Shown: in pieces, positions 10,624 to 19,383 of the stretch
How positions within the stretch are numbered: position 1 is the stretch's first letter
Layout: each line of letters opens with the position of its first letter
Source: Streptococcus uberis
GTDB taxonomy: Bacteria; Bacillota; Bacilli; Lactobacillales; Streptococcaceae
Direction: 5' to 3'
NCBI RefSeq assembly: GCF_000785785.1
Contig: NZ_JRQN01000014.1
Coordinates: forward strand, 1 to 54,279
DNA: 54,279 nucleotides
Translations under genes and position numbers: made by a program
Notes under the pieces: generated by a model
What the model was told of the DNA's origin: nothing
Seen by the model: only the letters and a program-made list of their open reading frames with translations
Database searches by the model: none

Positions 10624-11463
10624 ATGACAAATATTATTGAAGTTACGAATGTAAAATTTAAGTACCATGAAGACCAAGAAAGTTATACTTTAAATAATAT
10701 TTCGTTCCACGTGAAACGTGGGGAATGGCTCTCCATTATTGGGCATAATGGTTCTGGAAAATCTACTTCTGTTAGACTATTAAATGGAATTTTAGAAGCT
10801 GAAACTGGAACAATCATGGTAGATGGTGAGATATTATCAGAGTCTAATGTTTGGAATATTCGACAAAAAATTGGTATGGTTTTTCAAAATCCAGACAACC
10901 AATTTGTTGGGGCAACTGTAGAAGATGATGTTGCATTTGGTCTAGAAAATAAAGGTGTTAATCATCTAGAAATGGAAAGTAGAGTCCAAGAGGCTCTAAA
11001 TTTAGTTGGTATGAGCCAATTTAAAGATAGAGAACCTTCTAGATTATCTGGTGGACAGAAACAAAGAGTTGCAATAGCTGGCGCTGTTGCCTTGAGACCA
11101 ATGATTATCGTTCTAGATGAAGCTACAAGCATGTTAGACCCCAAAGGACGATTGGAACTGATTAAAACAATTCAATCAATTAGGAAAGAGTATGATTTGA
11201 CAGTTATTTCAATTACACATGATTTGGACGAAGTTGCTTTAAGTGATAGAGTTCTAGTCATGAAAAACGGTCAAATTGAATCAAGTTCTACTCCAGAAAC
11301 GCTATTTTCACGAGGCAATGACTTATTAAACTTAGGATTAGATGTCCCATTTTCAAGTACAGTTATCAATTTACTAAAAGAAGAGGGCTATCAAATTGAA
11401 GACGACTACCTTTCAGAAAAGGAATTAGAAAATCAATTATGGCAATTAATTTCCAAAATATAA
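10624..11463 (+). CDS. ecfA1: ECF transporter ATPase EcfA1
   Basis: One of the two ATPases of the shared energizing module for group II ECF vitamin transporters. The 279-residue protein has Walker [10 protein letters not shown] (about 39-47), the Q-loop FQNPDNQ, signature LSGGQKQR (about 142), Walker [10 protein letters not shown] and switch His in SITHD. Its 3' end overlaps the start of ecfA2 by 25 bases, indicating coupled translation. A near-consensus parS lies inside its 5' coding region. No substrate-binding S component is adjacent, as usual for shared modules. Confidence 0.95.
   Translation: MTNIIEVTNVKFKYHEDQESYTLNNISFHVKRGEWLSIIGHNGSGKSTSVRLLNGILEAETGTIMVDGEILSESNVWNIRQKIGMVFQNPDNQFVGATVEDDVAFGLENKGVNHLEMESRVQEALNLVGMSQFKDREPSRLSGGQKQRVAIAGAVALRPMIIVLDEATSMLDPKGRLELIKTIQSIRKEYDLTVISITHDLDEVALSDRVLVMKNGQIESSSTPETLFSRGNDLLNLGLDVPFSSTVINLLKEEGYQIEDDYLSEKELENQLWQLISKI
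10703..10718. promoter_or_regulatory. Candidate ParB site (parS) inside ecfA1
   Basis: CGTTCCACGTGAAACG matches the parS consensus TGTTNCACGTGAAACA except for the two outermost bases. The inner CACGTG and GTT/AAC arms are intact. Confidence 0.65.
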
Positions 11464-12281
11464 GCTATACATACCAGGAAGGGACTCCTTTTGAAGGGCG
11501 TGCCCTTTTTGACATTAACCTTGATATTATTGATGGCTCTTTTACAGCTTTTATAGGACATACAGGATCTGGGAAATCAACGATAATGCAACTTTTAAAT
11601 GGACTTTTGGTTCCAAGTAAAGGGATTGTTACTGTTGACGGTCAAAAAATTACGAATCAATCCAAAAATAAAGATATCAAAATGGTTAGAAAGCATGTCG
11701 GATTGGTTTTTCAGTTTCCAGAAAGTCAATTATTTGAGGAAACAGTTTTAAAGGACGTTGCTTTTGGTCCGCAAAATTTTGGAGTATCCAAAGAAGAAGC
11801 GGAGTCAATTGCACGTGAGAAATTGGCAATGGTTGGTATACCAGAAAATTTATTTGAAAAAAATCCATTTGAACTATCTGGTGGTCAAATGAGACGCATT
11901 GCAATAGCTGGGATATTAGCTATGCAACCTAATATTCTTGTACTTGATGAACCAACAGCGGGATTAGATCCCAAAGGACGACGAGAGTTAATGTCACTCT
12001 TTAAAAATCTTCATGAGTCTGGGTTGACAATTGTATTAGTAACACATCTGATGGATGATGTTGCTAACTTTGCCGATTTTGTTTACATTTTAGAGTCTGG
12101 TAAAATCATTAATAGTGGTCTTCCAAAAGATATTTTTCAAGATGTTGACTTGCTTGAACAAAAGCAACTAGGCGTACCAAAAGTAACAAAATTTGCTCAA
12201 AATTTGGTCAAAAAAGGAATGAATTTACCTTATTTACCTATTACTTTAGATGAGTTAAGAGAGGTATTAAAGCATGGATAA
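11439..12281 (+). CDS. ecfA2: ECF transporter ATPase EcfA2
   Basis: Second ATPase of the ECF module; it pairs with EcfA1 and couples ATP hydrolysis to toppling of the S component via EcfT. The 280-residue protein shows Walker [10 protein letters not shown] (about 40), Q-loop FQFPESQLF, signature LSGGQMRR and Walker [13 protein letters not shown], with His in VTHLMDD. Start ATG at 11439 lies within the ecfA1 3' end; the stop overlaps ecfT by eight bases. Confidence 0.95.
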   Translation: MAINFQNISYTYQEGTPFEGRALFDINLDIIDGSFTAFIGHTGSGKSTIMQLLNGLLVPSKGIVTVDGQKITNQSKNKDIKMVRKHVGLVFQFPESQLFEETVLKDVAFGPQNFGVSKEEAESIAREKLAMVGIPENLFEKNPFELSGGQMRRIAIAGILAMQPNILVLDEPTAGLDPKGRRELMSLFKNLHESGLTIVLVTHLMDDVANFADFVYILESGKIINSGLPKDIFQDVDLLEQKQLGVPKVTKFAQNLVKKGMNLPYLPITLDELREVLKHG

Positions 12282-13080
12282 GCTGATTCTTGGAAGATAC
12301 ATACCTGGAGATTCAATTATTCATCGTTTGGATCCGCGCAGCAAATTATTAGCGATGATTGTTTATATTGTTATCATCTTTTGGGCAAATAATTTGATAA
12401 CTAATTTAATTATGTTGTTGTTTACAGTAATTATTGTTCTTTTATCGAAAATTAAGTTTTCTTTTTTCTTAAACGGTGTAAAACCAATGGTTGGAATAAT
12501 ACTTTTTACAACATTTTTCCAAATATTTTTTACGCAATCTGGAAATGTATTATATCACTTTTGGATAATAAAAATTACTGATTTTGGCTTAAGTCAAGCA
12601 TTGTTAATATTTATGAGATTTGTCTTGATTATTTTCTTTTCGACTCTCCTAACTTTAACAACTACACCTCTTAGTCTATCTGATGCTGTTGAATCTTTAC
12701 TGAAACCACTTGAACCTCTTAAAGTACCAGCTCATGAGATTGGATTAATGTTATCATTAAGTTTACGTTTTGTACCTACTTTAATGGATGATACTACTCG
12801 AATTATGAACGCACAAAAAGCCAGAGGTGTTGACTTTGGTGAAGGAAACCTTATCCAAAAAGTCAAATCGATTATTCCAATTTTAATTCCCTTATTTGCA
12901 TCAAGCTTTAAACGAGCTGACGCTTTAGCCATTGCTATGGAATCACGAGGATATCGTGGAGGAGATGGTAGAACTAAATTCCGTCTTTTAAAGTGGGATT
13001 TGAAGGATACAATTGCATTAATATTAGTTATTATTCTAGGTATAGTATTATTTATGTTAAAAAACCAAAATATTAACTAG
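12274..13080 (+). CDS. ecfT: ECF transporter membrane subunit EcfT
   Basis: The 268-residue integral membrane scaffold of the ECF module. Hydrophobic helices occupy residues 25-130 and 235-262. The cytoplasmic coupling helices end in the two Ala-Arg-Gly-type motifs that contact the ATPases, seen as NAQKARG and [12 protein letters not shown]. It overlaps ecfA2 by eight bases and ends the pgsA-ecfA1A2T operon. Length and motif spacing are normal. Confidence 0.94.
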   Translation: MDKLILGRYIPGDSIIHRLDPRSKLLAMIVYIVIIFWANNLITNLIMLLFTVIIVLLSKIKFSFFLNGVKPMVGIILFTTFFQIFFTQSGNVLYHFWIIKITDFGLSQALLIFMRFVLIIFFSTLLTLTTTPLSLSDAVESLLKPLEPLKVPAHEIGLMLSLSLRFVPTLMDDTTRIMNAQKARGVDFGEGNLIQKVKSIIPILIPLFASSFKRADALAIAMESRGYRGGDGRTKFRLLKWDLKDTIALILVIILGIVLFMLKNQNIN

Positions 13081-13204
13081 ATGTAGTATAAAAAATTCAG
13101 AATTCTTTATAAAATAAAATATCTCTGTAACATTTTTAATATAACTTATATACGTAGGTAACATACTTAGGCTATTATGTTAGTTAGAGAAAAAGAGGTA
13201 TTTT

Positions 13205-13834
13205 ATGTATAGAATTAAAAATCTGAAACAAAGTTATGTTGGTTTTGGGGTACTAGCATTTGCAATTGGATTATTAGCTTTAGTGTTTGCATTTTCTAGT
13301 AAACAAGTTGATACAGAGTCATTTGCTAAAAAACCTGAAACAAAAATTGTAAAAAGAGTAAAAAAATCAAAAGTTGTAGAGGCTTCTTCAACAAAATCTG
13401 AACCAAGTTCAAGTGAACAAGCAGCAAGCTCTTCCACAGAAGCTTCAGTAACTCCAGAAGCATCAATTCCAGAAGCTACTTCAGTTGAGCAAGTTCAAAC
13501 TGCTCCTACTCAAGTACCTGTAGCATCAGTACAAGGAACACAAGTACAACAGTATTCGGCAACTCAAGTTTACCAATCAAATGGAAATACAGCAGGTGTT
13601 ATAGGAAGTCAAGCAGCAGCACAAATGGCTGCAGCAACTGGTGTCCCACAATCGACGTGGGAAGCCATTATTGCTCGTGAGTCAAATGGTAATCCTAATG
13701 TATCAAATGCTTCAGGAGCTTCAGGACTTTTCCAAACGATGCCAGGTTGGGGTTCAACTGCTACTGTTCAAGATCAAGTTAATTCAGCAATAAAAGCATA
13801 TAACAACCAAGGTTTATCTGCTTGGGGTTATTAA
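13205..13834 (+). CDS. Secreted Apf-like lysozyme-fold (transglycosylase-like) protein
   Basis: A 209-residue surface protein: basic N terminus and a hydrophobic signal or anchor segment (about residues 12-32), a long Ser/Glu/Thr/Gln-rich linker, then a lysozyme-like C-terminal domain of about 65 residues. The candidate catalytic glutamate is in [10 protein letters not shown] (near residue 159), followed by [12 protein letters not shown] and the terminal GLSAWGY seen in aggregation-promoting-factor proteins. It probably trims peptidoglycan outside the cell. Two GTAACAT copies upstream (13127-13133, 13158-13164) could belong to a WalR-type site, which would fit wall-hydrolase regulation, but the match is incomplete. 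It is followed by two hairpins. Confidence 0.8.
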   Translation: MYRIKNLKQSYVGFGVLAFAIGLLALVFAFSSKQVDTESFAKKPETKIVKRVKKSKVVEASSTKSEPSSSEQAASSSTEASVTPEASIPEATSVEQVQTAPTQVPVASVQGTQVQQYSATQVYQSNGNTAGVIGSQAAAQMAAATGVPQSTWEAIIARESNGNPNVSNASGASGLFQTMPGWGSTATVQDQVNSAIKAYNNQGLSAWGY

Positions 13835-13840
13835 AAAGAA

Positions 13841-13896
13841 AGGATTCTTTATTAAGAATCCTCAGAGTGAAGACAAAGTATAGTCTTCACTTTTTT
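13841..13896 (+). terminator. Tandem hairpins ending the Apf-like gene
   Basis: Hairpin one pairs AGGATTCTT (13841-13849) with AAGAATCCT (13854-13862). Hairpin two pairs GTGAAGAC (13867-13874) with GTCTTCAC (13883-13890) and is followed by six T residues, giving the actual terminator. Confidence 0.9.
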
Positions 13897-13962
13897 AATG
13901 GCTTCCAGCCAGTTTTTCTCGTATAGAAAAACAAGAAAACCACCAGCTAAGCTAGTGGCTAA

Positions 13963-14408
13963 AACCAGTTACAGTTTATCACATACAAAATAAGGCAGGA
14001 TTTGATTGAAATTTTCCGTCATCTATGTGAATACAAAGGTGTGGAAATCATAGAAGGACACATGATGCCCAGCCATGTTCATATGCTTGTCCTTATTCCA
14101 CCAAAACTTGCGATTTCAGATTTTATGGGATACTTGAAAAGTAAAAGTGCTTTGATGATATTTGATAAATATGCTAATTTAAAGTATAAATACGGGAATC
14201 GCAAGTTTTTGGCGAGGGGATACTACGTCAGTACAGTTGGATTGAATGAACAAATTGTAGCGAAATATATATACGTGAGCAAGAGAAAGATGACATTGCG
14301 CTTGATAAGTTAAGTGTAAAAGAATATGAAGATCCGTTTTCTGACGGAGGATTCAGGACAAGAAAAAAGCCCGTTGTTACGGGCATCAGTCAAGTAACAA
14401 AAGCATAG
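13963..14408 (+). pseudogene. IS200-type Y1 transposase (tnpA) remnant
   Basis: Single-strand transposase of the HUH/Y1 type. The HUH motif is seen as PSHVHML and the catalytic tyrosine region as RGYYVSTVGLN. Two lesions are visible. First, the N-terminal ~30 residues normally preceding IRxDLIEIF are missing. Second, an extra AT in the ATATATATA stretch near 14265-14273 shifts the frame; removing two bases restores a C-terminal sequence with KEYEDPF, typical of the family, ending at 14408. The internal 103-codon frame starting with TTG at 14002 is therefore not a functional transposase. Confidence 0.85.
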
Positions 14409-14499
14409 CCTGAACGAAGTTCAGCGAGCGTCTTTAGACGTCGCTGGAGAGAAACGGCTTATAGCCGGTGTACAAGCCACCCGTTTTCACGGGTGGTTA
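14403..14499 (+). other. Hairpin-rich right end of the IS200 relic
   Basis: Four consecutive hairpins are visible by eye: TGAAC/GTTCA, AGCG…GCGTCT/AGACG…CGCT, CGGCT/AGCCG and ACCCGT/ACGGGT. The last is the expected subterminal recognition hairpin. The other three suggest a structured RNA or a more elaborate end than the single hairpin TnpA requires. Confidence 0.6.
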
Positions 14500-15135
14500 C
14501 GATTTTATGGATAATAAGGAGAGAACGTCACTTGGTGTATTAGCAATCAAATTAGCTCCATTAGCCAAAAGGTCATCCTGAGTACCAAATCCCCAAGTTA
14601 CTCCTAAAGTATTAATACCAGCTTCTTGACCACCAATCATGTCGAATTTTGTATCACCAACAATAATAGCTTCGTTTGGCTTGATTTGATTTTCTATTAA
14701 ACAAGCTTTGATAACATCAACTTTTAAAAATCTTTCTTTTTCAGATCCATAAATCTTTTTGAAGTAGGAACTAATTTTTAATTCTTCTAACATTATTTCT
14801 GCCATAGGCTGATGTTTACTTGTTGTGACATATAAATCATAATTTAAATCAAGAAGTGAGATTAATAATTCCTTGATTTCATTATAAAGATGAACTTGAT
14901 AAACACCACTTTTTTTGTAGTATGCTCTAAAATGTTTAATAGCTTCTTCTACTTTACTACTTTCATTAAAATAGTCTAGAAATGTTGTTTCTAGTGGAGG
15001 GCCTATATAAGTTGACAAAGTTGTAATGTCTGGTGGAGAAACGTTTAAAGTTTCAAACGTATGAGTAAATGCATTTACAATACCTTTACTAGAATCAACT
15101 AATGTTCCATCAAGGTCAAATAATACAGCTGTCAT
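14497..15135 (-). CDS. HAD-superfamily phosphatase (Gph/PpaX-like)
   Basis: A 212-residue HAD subfamily IA hydrolase. Motif I is FDLDGTLVDSS, with nucleophile Asp7 and acid Asp9; motif II is the VTTSKH region; motif III Lys is near SEKERFLKVDV; motif IV is VGDTKFDMIGG. Such enzymes hydrolyse phosphoglycolate, pyrophosphate or sugar phosphates; the substrate cannot be told from sequence. The last codons and the stop (14497-14499) abut the IS200 right end, so the C terminus may have been trimmed or replaced by the insertion. It lies 24 bases downstream of the serine dehydratase genes and may be cotranscribed. Confidence 0.85.
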   Translation of the reverse strand: MTAVLFDLDGTLVDSSKGIVNAFTHTFETLNVSPPDITTLSTYIGPPLETTFLDYFNESSKVEEAIKHFRAYYKKSGVYQVHLYNEIKELLISLLDLNYDLYVTTSKHQPMAEIMLEELKISSYFKKIYGSEKERFLKVDVIKACLIENQIKPNEAIIVGDTKFDMIGGQEAGINTLGVTWGFGTQDDLLANGANLIANTPSDVLSLLSIKS

Positions 15136-15159
15136 CAGTCCTCCAATAGATACTTGGAG

Positions 15160-16032
15160 TTATTCTCCAAATATTTGTTTCATAAAATTTTGACCCGTTG
15201 GAGTTGCAGCTAAACCGCCTTCTGCTGTTTCTTTGAAAGCAGTAGGCAGAGCTGAACCAACTTGATACATGGCATCTACAACTTCATCAACTGGAATTTG
15301 TGATTCGATTTCAGCTAATGCCATATCGGCAGCAACAATAGCAAAACTTGCTCCAAGTGCATTACGTTTTACACAAGGAACTTCTACTAATCCTGCAACA
15401 GGGTCACATATTAATCCTAACATATTTTTGATAACAAATGCAATAGCTTGACTAGCCTGATAGGCACTTCCTCCAGCTGCTTTAACTAATGCAGCTGCAC
15501 TCATTGCTGATGCAGAACCAACTTCAGCTTGACAGCCACCTTCTGCACCAGAAATAGAGGCATTATTACCAATAACCAATCCAAATGCTCCTGCTGTAAA
15601 TAAGAAGTCTAATTGTTGATCCTCATCTAAGTTAAGTTTGTCAATTGCTGTTGCTAAAACTGCTGGTAAACAACCTGCACTTCCTGCTGTAGGTGTCGCA
15701 CAAACTAATCCCATTTTAGCATTTAGTTCATTAACTGCCATGGCATTTCGAACAGCAGTTAAAATTGTAGTATCGCCGATAGTTTTTCCAGATTTGATGT
15801 AGTTATCCATTTTCAAAGCATCTCCACCAGTTAAACCACTGATTGATTTGGAAGGTGTCAAGCCATTGACAACGGACTCACGCATAACTTGTAAATTGCG
15901 TTTCATAATTGAAATGATTTCATCGCGTGTACGTCCAGTCATTTCGATTTCTGTTGCAATCATTAATTCTGCAACATTTCCATTATGTTGCTCTTGGGCT
16001 TGTTGAACTAATTCTTCAATAGTATAAAACAT
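15160..16032 (-). CDS. sdaAA: L-serine dehydratase, iron-sulfur alpha subunit
   Basis: With the beta subunit it deaminates L-serine to pyruvate and ammonia using an oxygen-sensitive [4Fe-4S] cluster. The 290-residue chain carries conserved cysteines in CATPTAGSAGCLP (about residues 109-121) and CDPVAGLVEVPC, plus GNNASISGAEGGCQAEVG. It follows sdaAB by 11 bases with an AGAAAG-type ribosome site. Length agrees with the split Firmicutes form. Confidence 0.94.
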   Translation of the reverse strand: MFYTIEELVQQAQEQHNGNVAELMIATEIEMTGRTRDEIISIMKRNLQVMRESVVNGLTPSKSISGLTGGDALKMDNYIKSGKTIGDTTILTAVRNAMAVNELNAKMGLVCATPTAGSAGCLPAVLATAIDKLNLDEDQQLDFLFTAGAFGLVIGNNASISGAEGGCQAEVGSASAMSAAALVKAAGGSAYQASQAIAFVIKNMLGLICDPVAGLVEVPCVKRNALGASFAIVAADMALAEIESQIPVDEVVDAMYQVGSALPTAFKETAEGGLAATPTGQNFMKQIFGE

Positions 16033-16043
16033 AAATTCTCTTT

Positions 16044-16715
16044 CTAGTCAAAGAAGTTGACATTGTGTAAATGTGGAATCTTTTCAATAAGTTTGATTGC
16101 ATCTTGACAGTCTCGTGAATCGACCTCGATAATCATGATAGCCTTCTCTCCCGCAGCTTCACGTGTAACATTCATTTGAGCAATATTAATGTTGAAATCA
16201 GAAAGAACATCAGTTACATGAGCAATCATTCCAGGAATATCTTGGTGTACAATAATTATGGTTGGTGTATTCATTGATAAGGCTACTGAAAAACCATTTA
16301 ATTCTGTTACTTTGATATTACCACCACCAATGGAAATGCCAGTTATACTCATCTCTTTATCACCTTTTTTAACTGAAATCTTGACAGTATTTGGGTGAGG
16401 AGCATTGCTATCTTTTAAAATATCCCAATAAATTTTGATTCCTTTTTGGTGAGCTATTTCAAGAGAATTTTTTATTTCTGGATTATCAGTATCCATCCCC
16501 ATGATACCGGCAACTAGAGCCTTGTCAGTTCCATGTCCTTGGTAAGTTTTTGCAAATGAGTTGTATAAATGGAAAGTAACCTCATCTGGAATGTCACCAA
16601 AAATAGAATGGACAACTCTACCAATTCGAACAGCTCCTGCCGTATGACTACTAGATGGACCAATCATGACCGGTCCAATAATATCGAAAACGGATTGAAA
16701 TTTTTGTGTTTTCAT
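16044..16715 (-). CDS. sdaAB: L-serine dehydratase, iron-sulfur beta subunit
   Basis: The 223-residue regulatory and structural partner of SdaAA. The N-terminal domain has the GPSSSHTAGAVRIG signature (about residues 18-31), and a C-terminal ACT domain (about 145-223, IIVHQDIPGMIAHVTDVL) is likely to sense serine. I choose the ATG at 16713-16715, which has GGAG six to seven bases upstream, over the in-frame TTG at 16727. First gene of the minus-strand sdaAB-sdaAA-HAD run, driven from the divergent promoter region shared with mnmA. Confidence 0.93.
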   Translation of the reverse strand: MKTQKFQSVFDIIGPVMIGPSSSHTAGAVRIGRVVHSIFGDIPDEVTFHLYNSFAKTYQGHGTDKALVAGIMGMDTDNPEIKNSLEIAHQKGIKIYWDILKDSNAPHPNTVKISVKKGDKEMSITGISIGGGNIKVTELNGFSVALSMNTPTIIIVHQDIPGMIAHVTDVLSDFNINIAQMNVTREAAGEKAIMIIEVDSRDCQDAIKLIEKIPHLHNVNFFD

Positions 16716-16745
16716 AAGCAACTCCAATTTTTATAATATAAGCTT

Positions 16746-16773
16746 ATTATAACAGAAAAATGAAAAATGTCAG
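16746..16773 (-). promoter_or_regulatory. Promoter of sdaAB
   Basis: On the minus strand, CTGACA (16773-16768), a 16-base spacer and TATAAT (16751-16746) form a good promoter about 30 bases before the start codon. Confidence 0.6.
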
Positions 16774-16827
16774 CAAAAAAGATAAAAAATTATTGTTATG
16801 ATAAAAAATTATCGAACGTGGAATTAA

Positions 16828-16856
16828 TTGGCAATTTCTACAGAAATTGTTATAAT
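16828..16856 (+). promoter_or_regulatory. Promoter of mnmA
   Basis: TTGGCA (16828-16833), 17 bases, then TATAAT (16851-16856). It gives a leader of about 98 bases that contains the repeat listed next. A 13-base direct repeat GATAAAAAATTAT (16781-16793 and 16800-16812) lies just upstream, with a 19-base period. Confidence 0.75.
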
Positions 16857-16873
16857 AAGTGAGCATTAAAATG

Positions 16874-16928
16874 CGCTTCAAAATCGACCTTCAAATCGAC
16901 TTTTGAGACAACGACGACCTTCAAATCG
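16874..16928 (+). repeat. Direct repeats in the mnmA leader
   Basis: GACCTTCAAATCG occurs exactly at 16886-16898 and 16916-16928, with a looser copy (CGCTTCAAAATCGA) at 16874-16887. All lie in the predicted 5' untranslated RNA of mnmA. I know of no named leader RNA with this pattern. Confidence 0.85.
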
Positions 16929-16936
16929 TACGTTAA

Positions 16937-18079
<1,143 letters not shown>

Positions 18080-18104
18080 TTGACAAGTTTAAAGAAGGAG
18101 TAAA

Positions 18105-18716
18105 ATGATTTCTAAATTTATATTAACATTTATGGCCTTCTTTGCCATTATGAACCCATTGTCAAACTTGCCTGCATATATTGCATTGGTGGCTGATGAT
18201 GATCAAACGATTTCTAAAAAAATAGCTGGAAAAAGTTTAATTGTAGCCTTTTGCATTATTGCTCTTGTTACTGTCAGCGGACAATATATTTTTACAGTTT
18301 TTGGAATCACTATTCATTCTTTACGAATAGCAGGTGGTATTTTAGTGGCCCTAACTGGTTACCATATGATAAATGGGGTACATTCACCAACTTCAAAAAA
18401 TCTTGAAACAGGTAATAGGGAAGACCCTACAGAAGTTGCCATTTCACCATTAGCTATGCCACTCTTTGCTGGCCCTGGTACAATTGCTACTGCCATCACC
18501 TTATCTCAAGGTTCCTTCCAAAATCAGGCTATAACCTTATTAGCATTCTTCATTCTTTGTGTAATTACCTATCTACTGCTATTAAGTGCAAAACCTATTG
18601 CTCAATTTTTAGGAAAAAATATGATGGGAATCATTACAAGGTTGATGGGGTTAATTTTAACAACAATTGGTATTCAGATGCTAGTCATTGGGATAAAAGG
18701 TGCTTTTAAAATATAA
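18105..18716 (+). CDS. MarC-family membrane protein
   Basis: A 203-residue integral membrane protein of the MarC/UPF0056 family with about six helices and the family motifs FFAIMNPLSNLP (N terminus), ALTGYHMINGV and PLAMPLFAGPGTIA. The name is historical; MarC is not itself a drug pump and its substrate is unknown. It follows mnmA by 25 bases with a strong AAGGAG site and probably shares its transcript. Confidence 0.88.
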   Translation: MISKFILTFMAFFAIMNPLSNLPAYIALVADDDQTISKKIAGKSLIVAFCIIALVTVSGQYIFTVFGITIHSLRIAGGILVALTGYHMINGVHSPTSKNLETGNREDPTEVAISPLAMPLFAGPGTIATAITLSQGSFQNQAITLLAFFILCVITYLLLLSAKPIAQFLGKNMMGIITRLMGLILTTIGIQMLVIGIKGAFKI

Positions 18717-18717
18717 A

Positions 18718-18783
18718 GTTGACAAGAGTTGTCAATTTCAGTTGACAATAGGTTGACAATGAAATATTTAATAAATATTGACA
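18718..18783. repeat. Cluster of TTGACAA motifs downstream of marC
   Basis: A perfect inverted pair TTGACAA-gag-TTGTCAA spans 18719-18735. Two further direct copies of GTTGACAA lie at 18741-18748 and 18752-18759, and ATTGACAAG at 18777-18785 supplies the -35 of the next promoter. That is five copies in 66 bases. Confidence 0.8.
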
Positions 18784-18805
18784 AGATTACTAATTTTGAT
18801 AAAAT
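18778..18805 (+). promoter_or_regulatory. Promoter of the NUDIX leader RNA
   Basis: TTGACA (18778-18783), 16 bases, TAAAAT (18800-18805). Predicted start of transcription is near 18812. Confidence 0.65.
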
Positions 18806-18811
18806 TAAGGT

Positions 18812-18890
18812 AACAATATCATGATGGTCAAAGCTCATGGAAATTGTAGGTCTTTTTGGCTACGTTTCCTCGGGTTTTGACTTTTTTTGT
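18812..18890 (+). ncRNA. Hairpin-terminated leader or small RNA upstream of the NUDIX gene
   Basis: The RNA folds as one long rod. GTCAAA (18827-18832) pairs with TTTGAC (18876-18881). A symmetric 6x6 internal loop follows. GGAAATTGTAG (18839-18849) pairs with CTACGTTTCC (18860-18869) around a single-base asymmetry, with a ten-base U-rich loop. Seven T residues follow at once, so the rod is itself an intrinsic terminator. It ends 20 bases before the NUDIX start codon, so it is either a free ~75-base RNA or a transcription attenuator. I do not recognise a known RNA family. Confidence 0.55.
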
Positions 18891-18908
18891 CTATGTTAGG
18901 AGTAGAAA

Positions 18909-19367
18909 ATGTCCAAAGATTTTAGAATAATCGAATCCAATTCTACGATGGAAGTTAGAGCTACTGTACTACTGGTCAGAGATAGAAAACTATTTTTAGT
19001 CAAGAAAGGTGATAAGTATTATACGATTGGTGGTGCCCTAGAATTTGGTGAAACCTCTCTTGAGGCCGTTTCACGTGAAACAAAAGAAGAAGTAGGGATC
19101 GACGTCATGAATTTACAGATGGCATTTATTGTTGAAAATCATTTTAAAATTAATGAGAAAAAATGGCATAATGTTGAATTTCATTATATCGTTAATCCAA
19201 CAATCGATCCGCCTTTACAGATGAATGAACCGGGGATGGTTTTACCATGTCAATGGGTACCATTCGAGGAATTGGAGTCTATCAATCTCGTTCCTGAGTT
19301 TTTAAAGCGTGAACTTCCTATTTGGAATGGACAATTAAAGCATATTATTAATAAAGAAAATAAATAA
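18909..19367 (+). CDS. NUDIX hydrolase
   Basis: A 152-residue NUDIX enzyme. The box G-x5-E-x7-RE-x2-EE-x-G is complete as [22 protein letters not shown] (about residues 42-63). Substrate is unknown; such enzymes hydrolyse nucleoside diphosphates linked to another group. The start ATG follows TTAGGAG. It precedes mnmG by 16 bases and probably is cotranscribed with it. The part of the gene encoding the NUDIX-box RETKEE contains a near-perfect parS. Confidence 0.9.
   Translation: MSKDFRIIESNSTMEVRATVLLVRDRKLFLVKKGDKYYTIGGALEFGETSLEAVSRETKEEVGIDVMNLQMAFIVENHFKINEKKWHNVEFHYIVNPTIDPPLQMNEPGMVLPCQWVPFEELESINLVPEFLKRELPIWNGQLKHIINKENK
19067..19082. promoter_or_regulatory. Candidate ParB site (parS) inside the NUDIX gene
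   Basis: CGTTTCACGTGAAACA differs from the parS consensus TGTTTCACGTGAAACA at the first base only. It is the best of the three parS candidates here. Confidence 0.8.
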
Positions 19368-19383
19368 GAAGAGGAAAATAAAA

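Larger units (their letters stand above)
13920..14499 (+). mobile_element. Decayed IS200/IS605-family element
   Basis: The element is bounded by a left hairpin (CCACCAGCT at 13940-13948 with AGCTAGTGG at 13950-13958) and a right hairpin (CACCCGT/ACGGGTG at about 14478-14494). Between them lie a damaged Y1 transposase and a hairpin-rich 3' segment. There is no tnpB. Ends are approximate because IS200 elements have no terminal inverted repeats or target duplications. The right boundary touches the stop codon of the neighbouring HAD gene. Confidence 0.8.

Noticed and set aside
11803..11820. parS-like TTGCACGTGAGAAA in ecfA2
   Set aside because: Four mismatches outside the CACGTG core.
16157..16172. 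parS-like AGCTTCACGTGTAACA in sdaAB
   Set aside because: Three mismatches to the consensus, including inside the AAAC arm. Too weak to list beside the three better sites.
16781..16928. CRISPR-like array before mnmA
   Set aside because: Repeats are 13 bases, few and unevenly spaced, with no cas genes.
18895..18905. The leader RNA as a known riboswitch
   Set aside because: No recognisable core of any riboswitch class I know; the structure is a simple rod.
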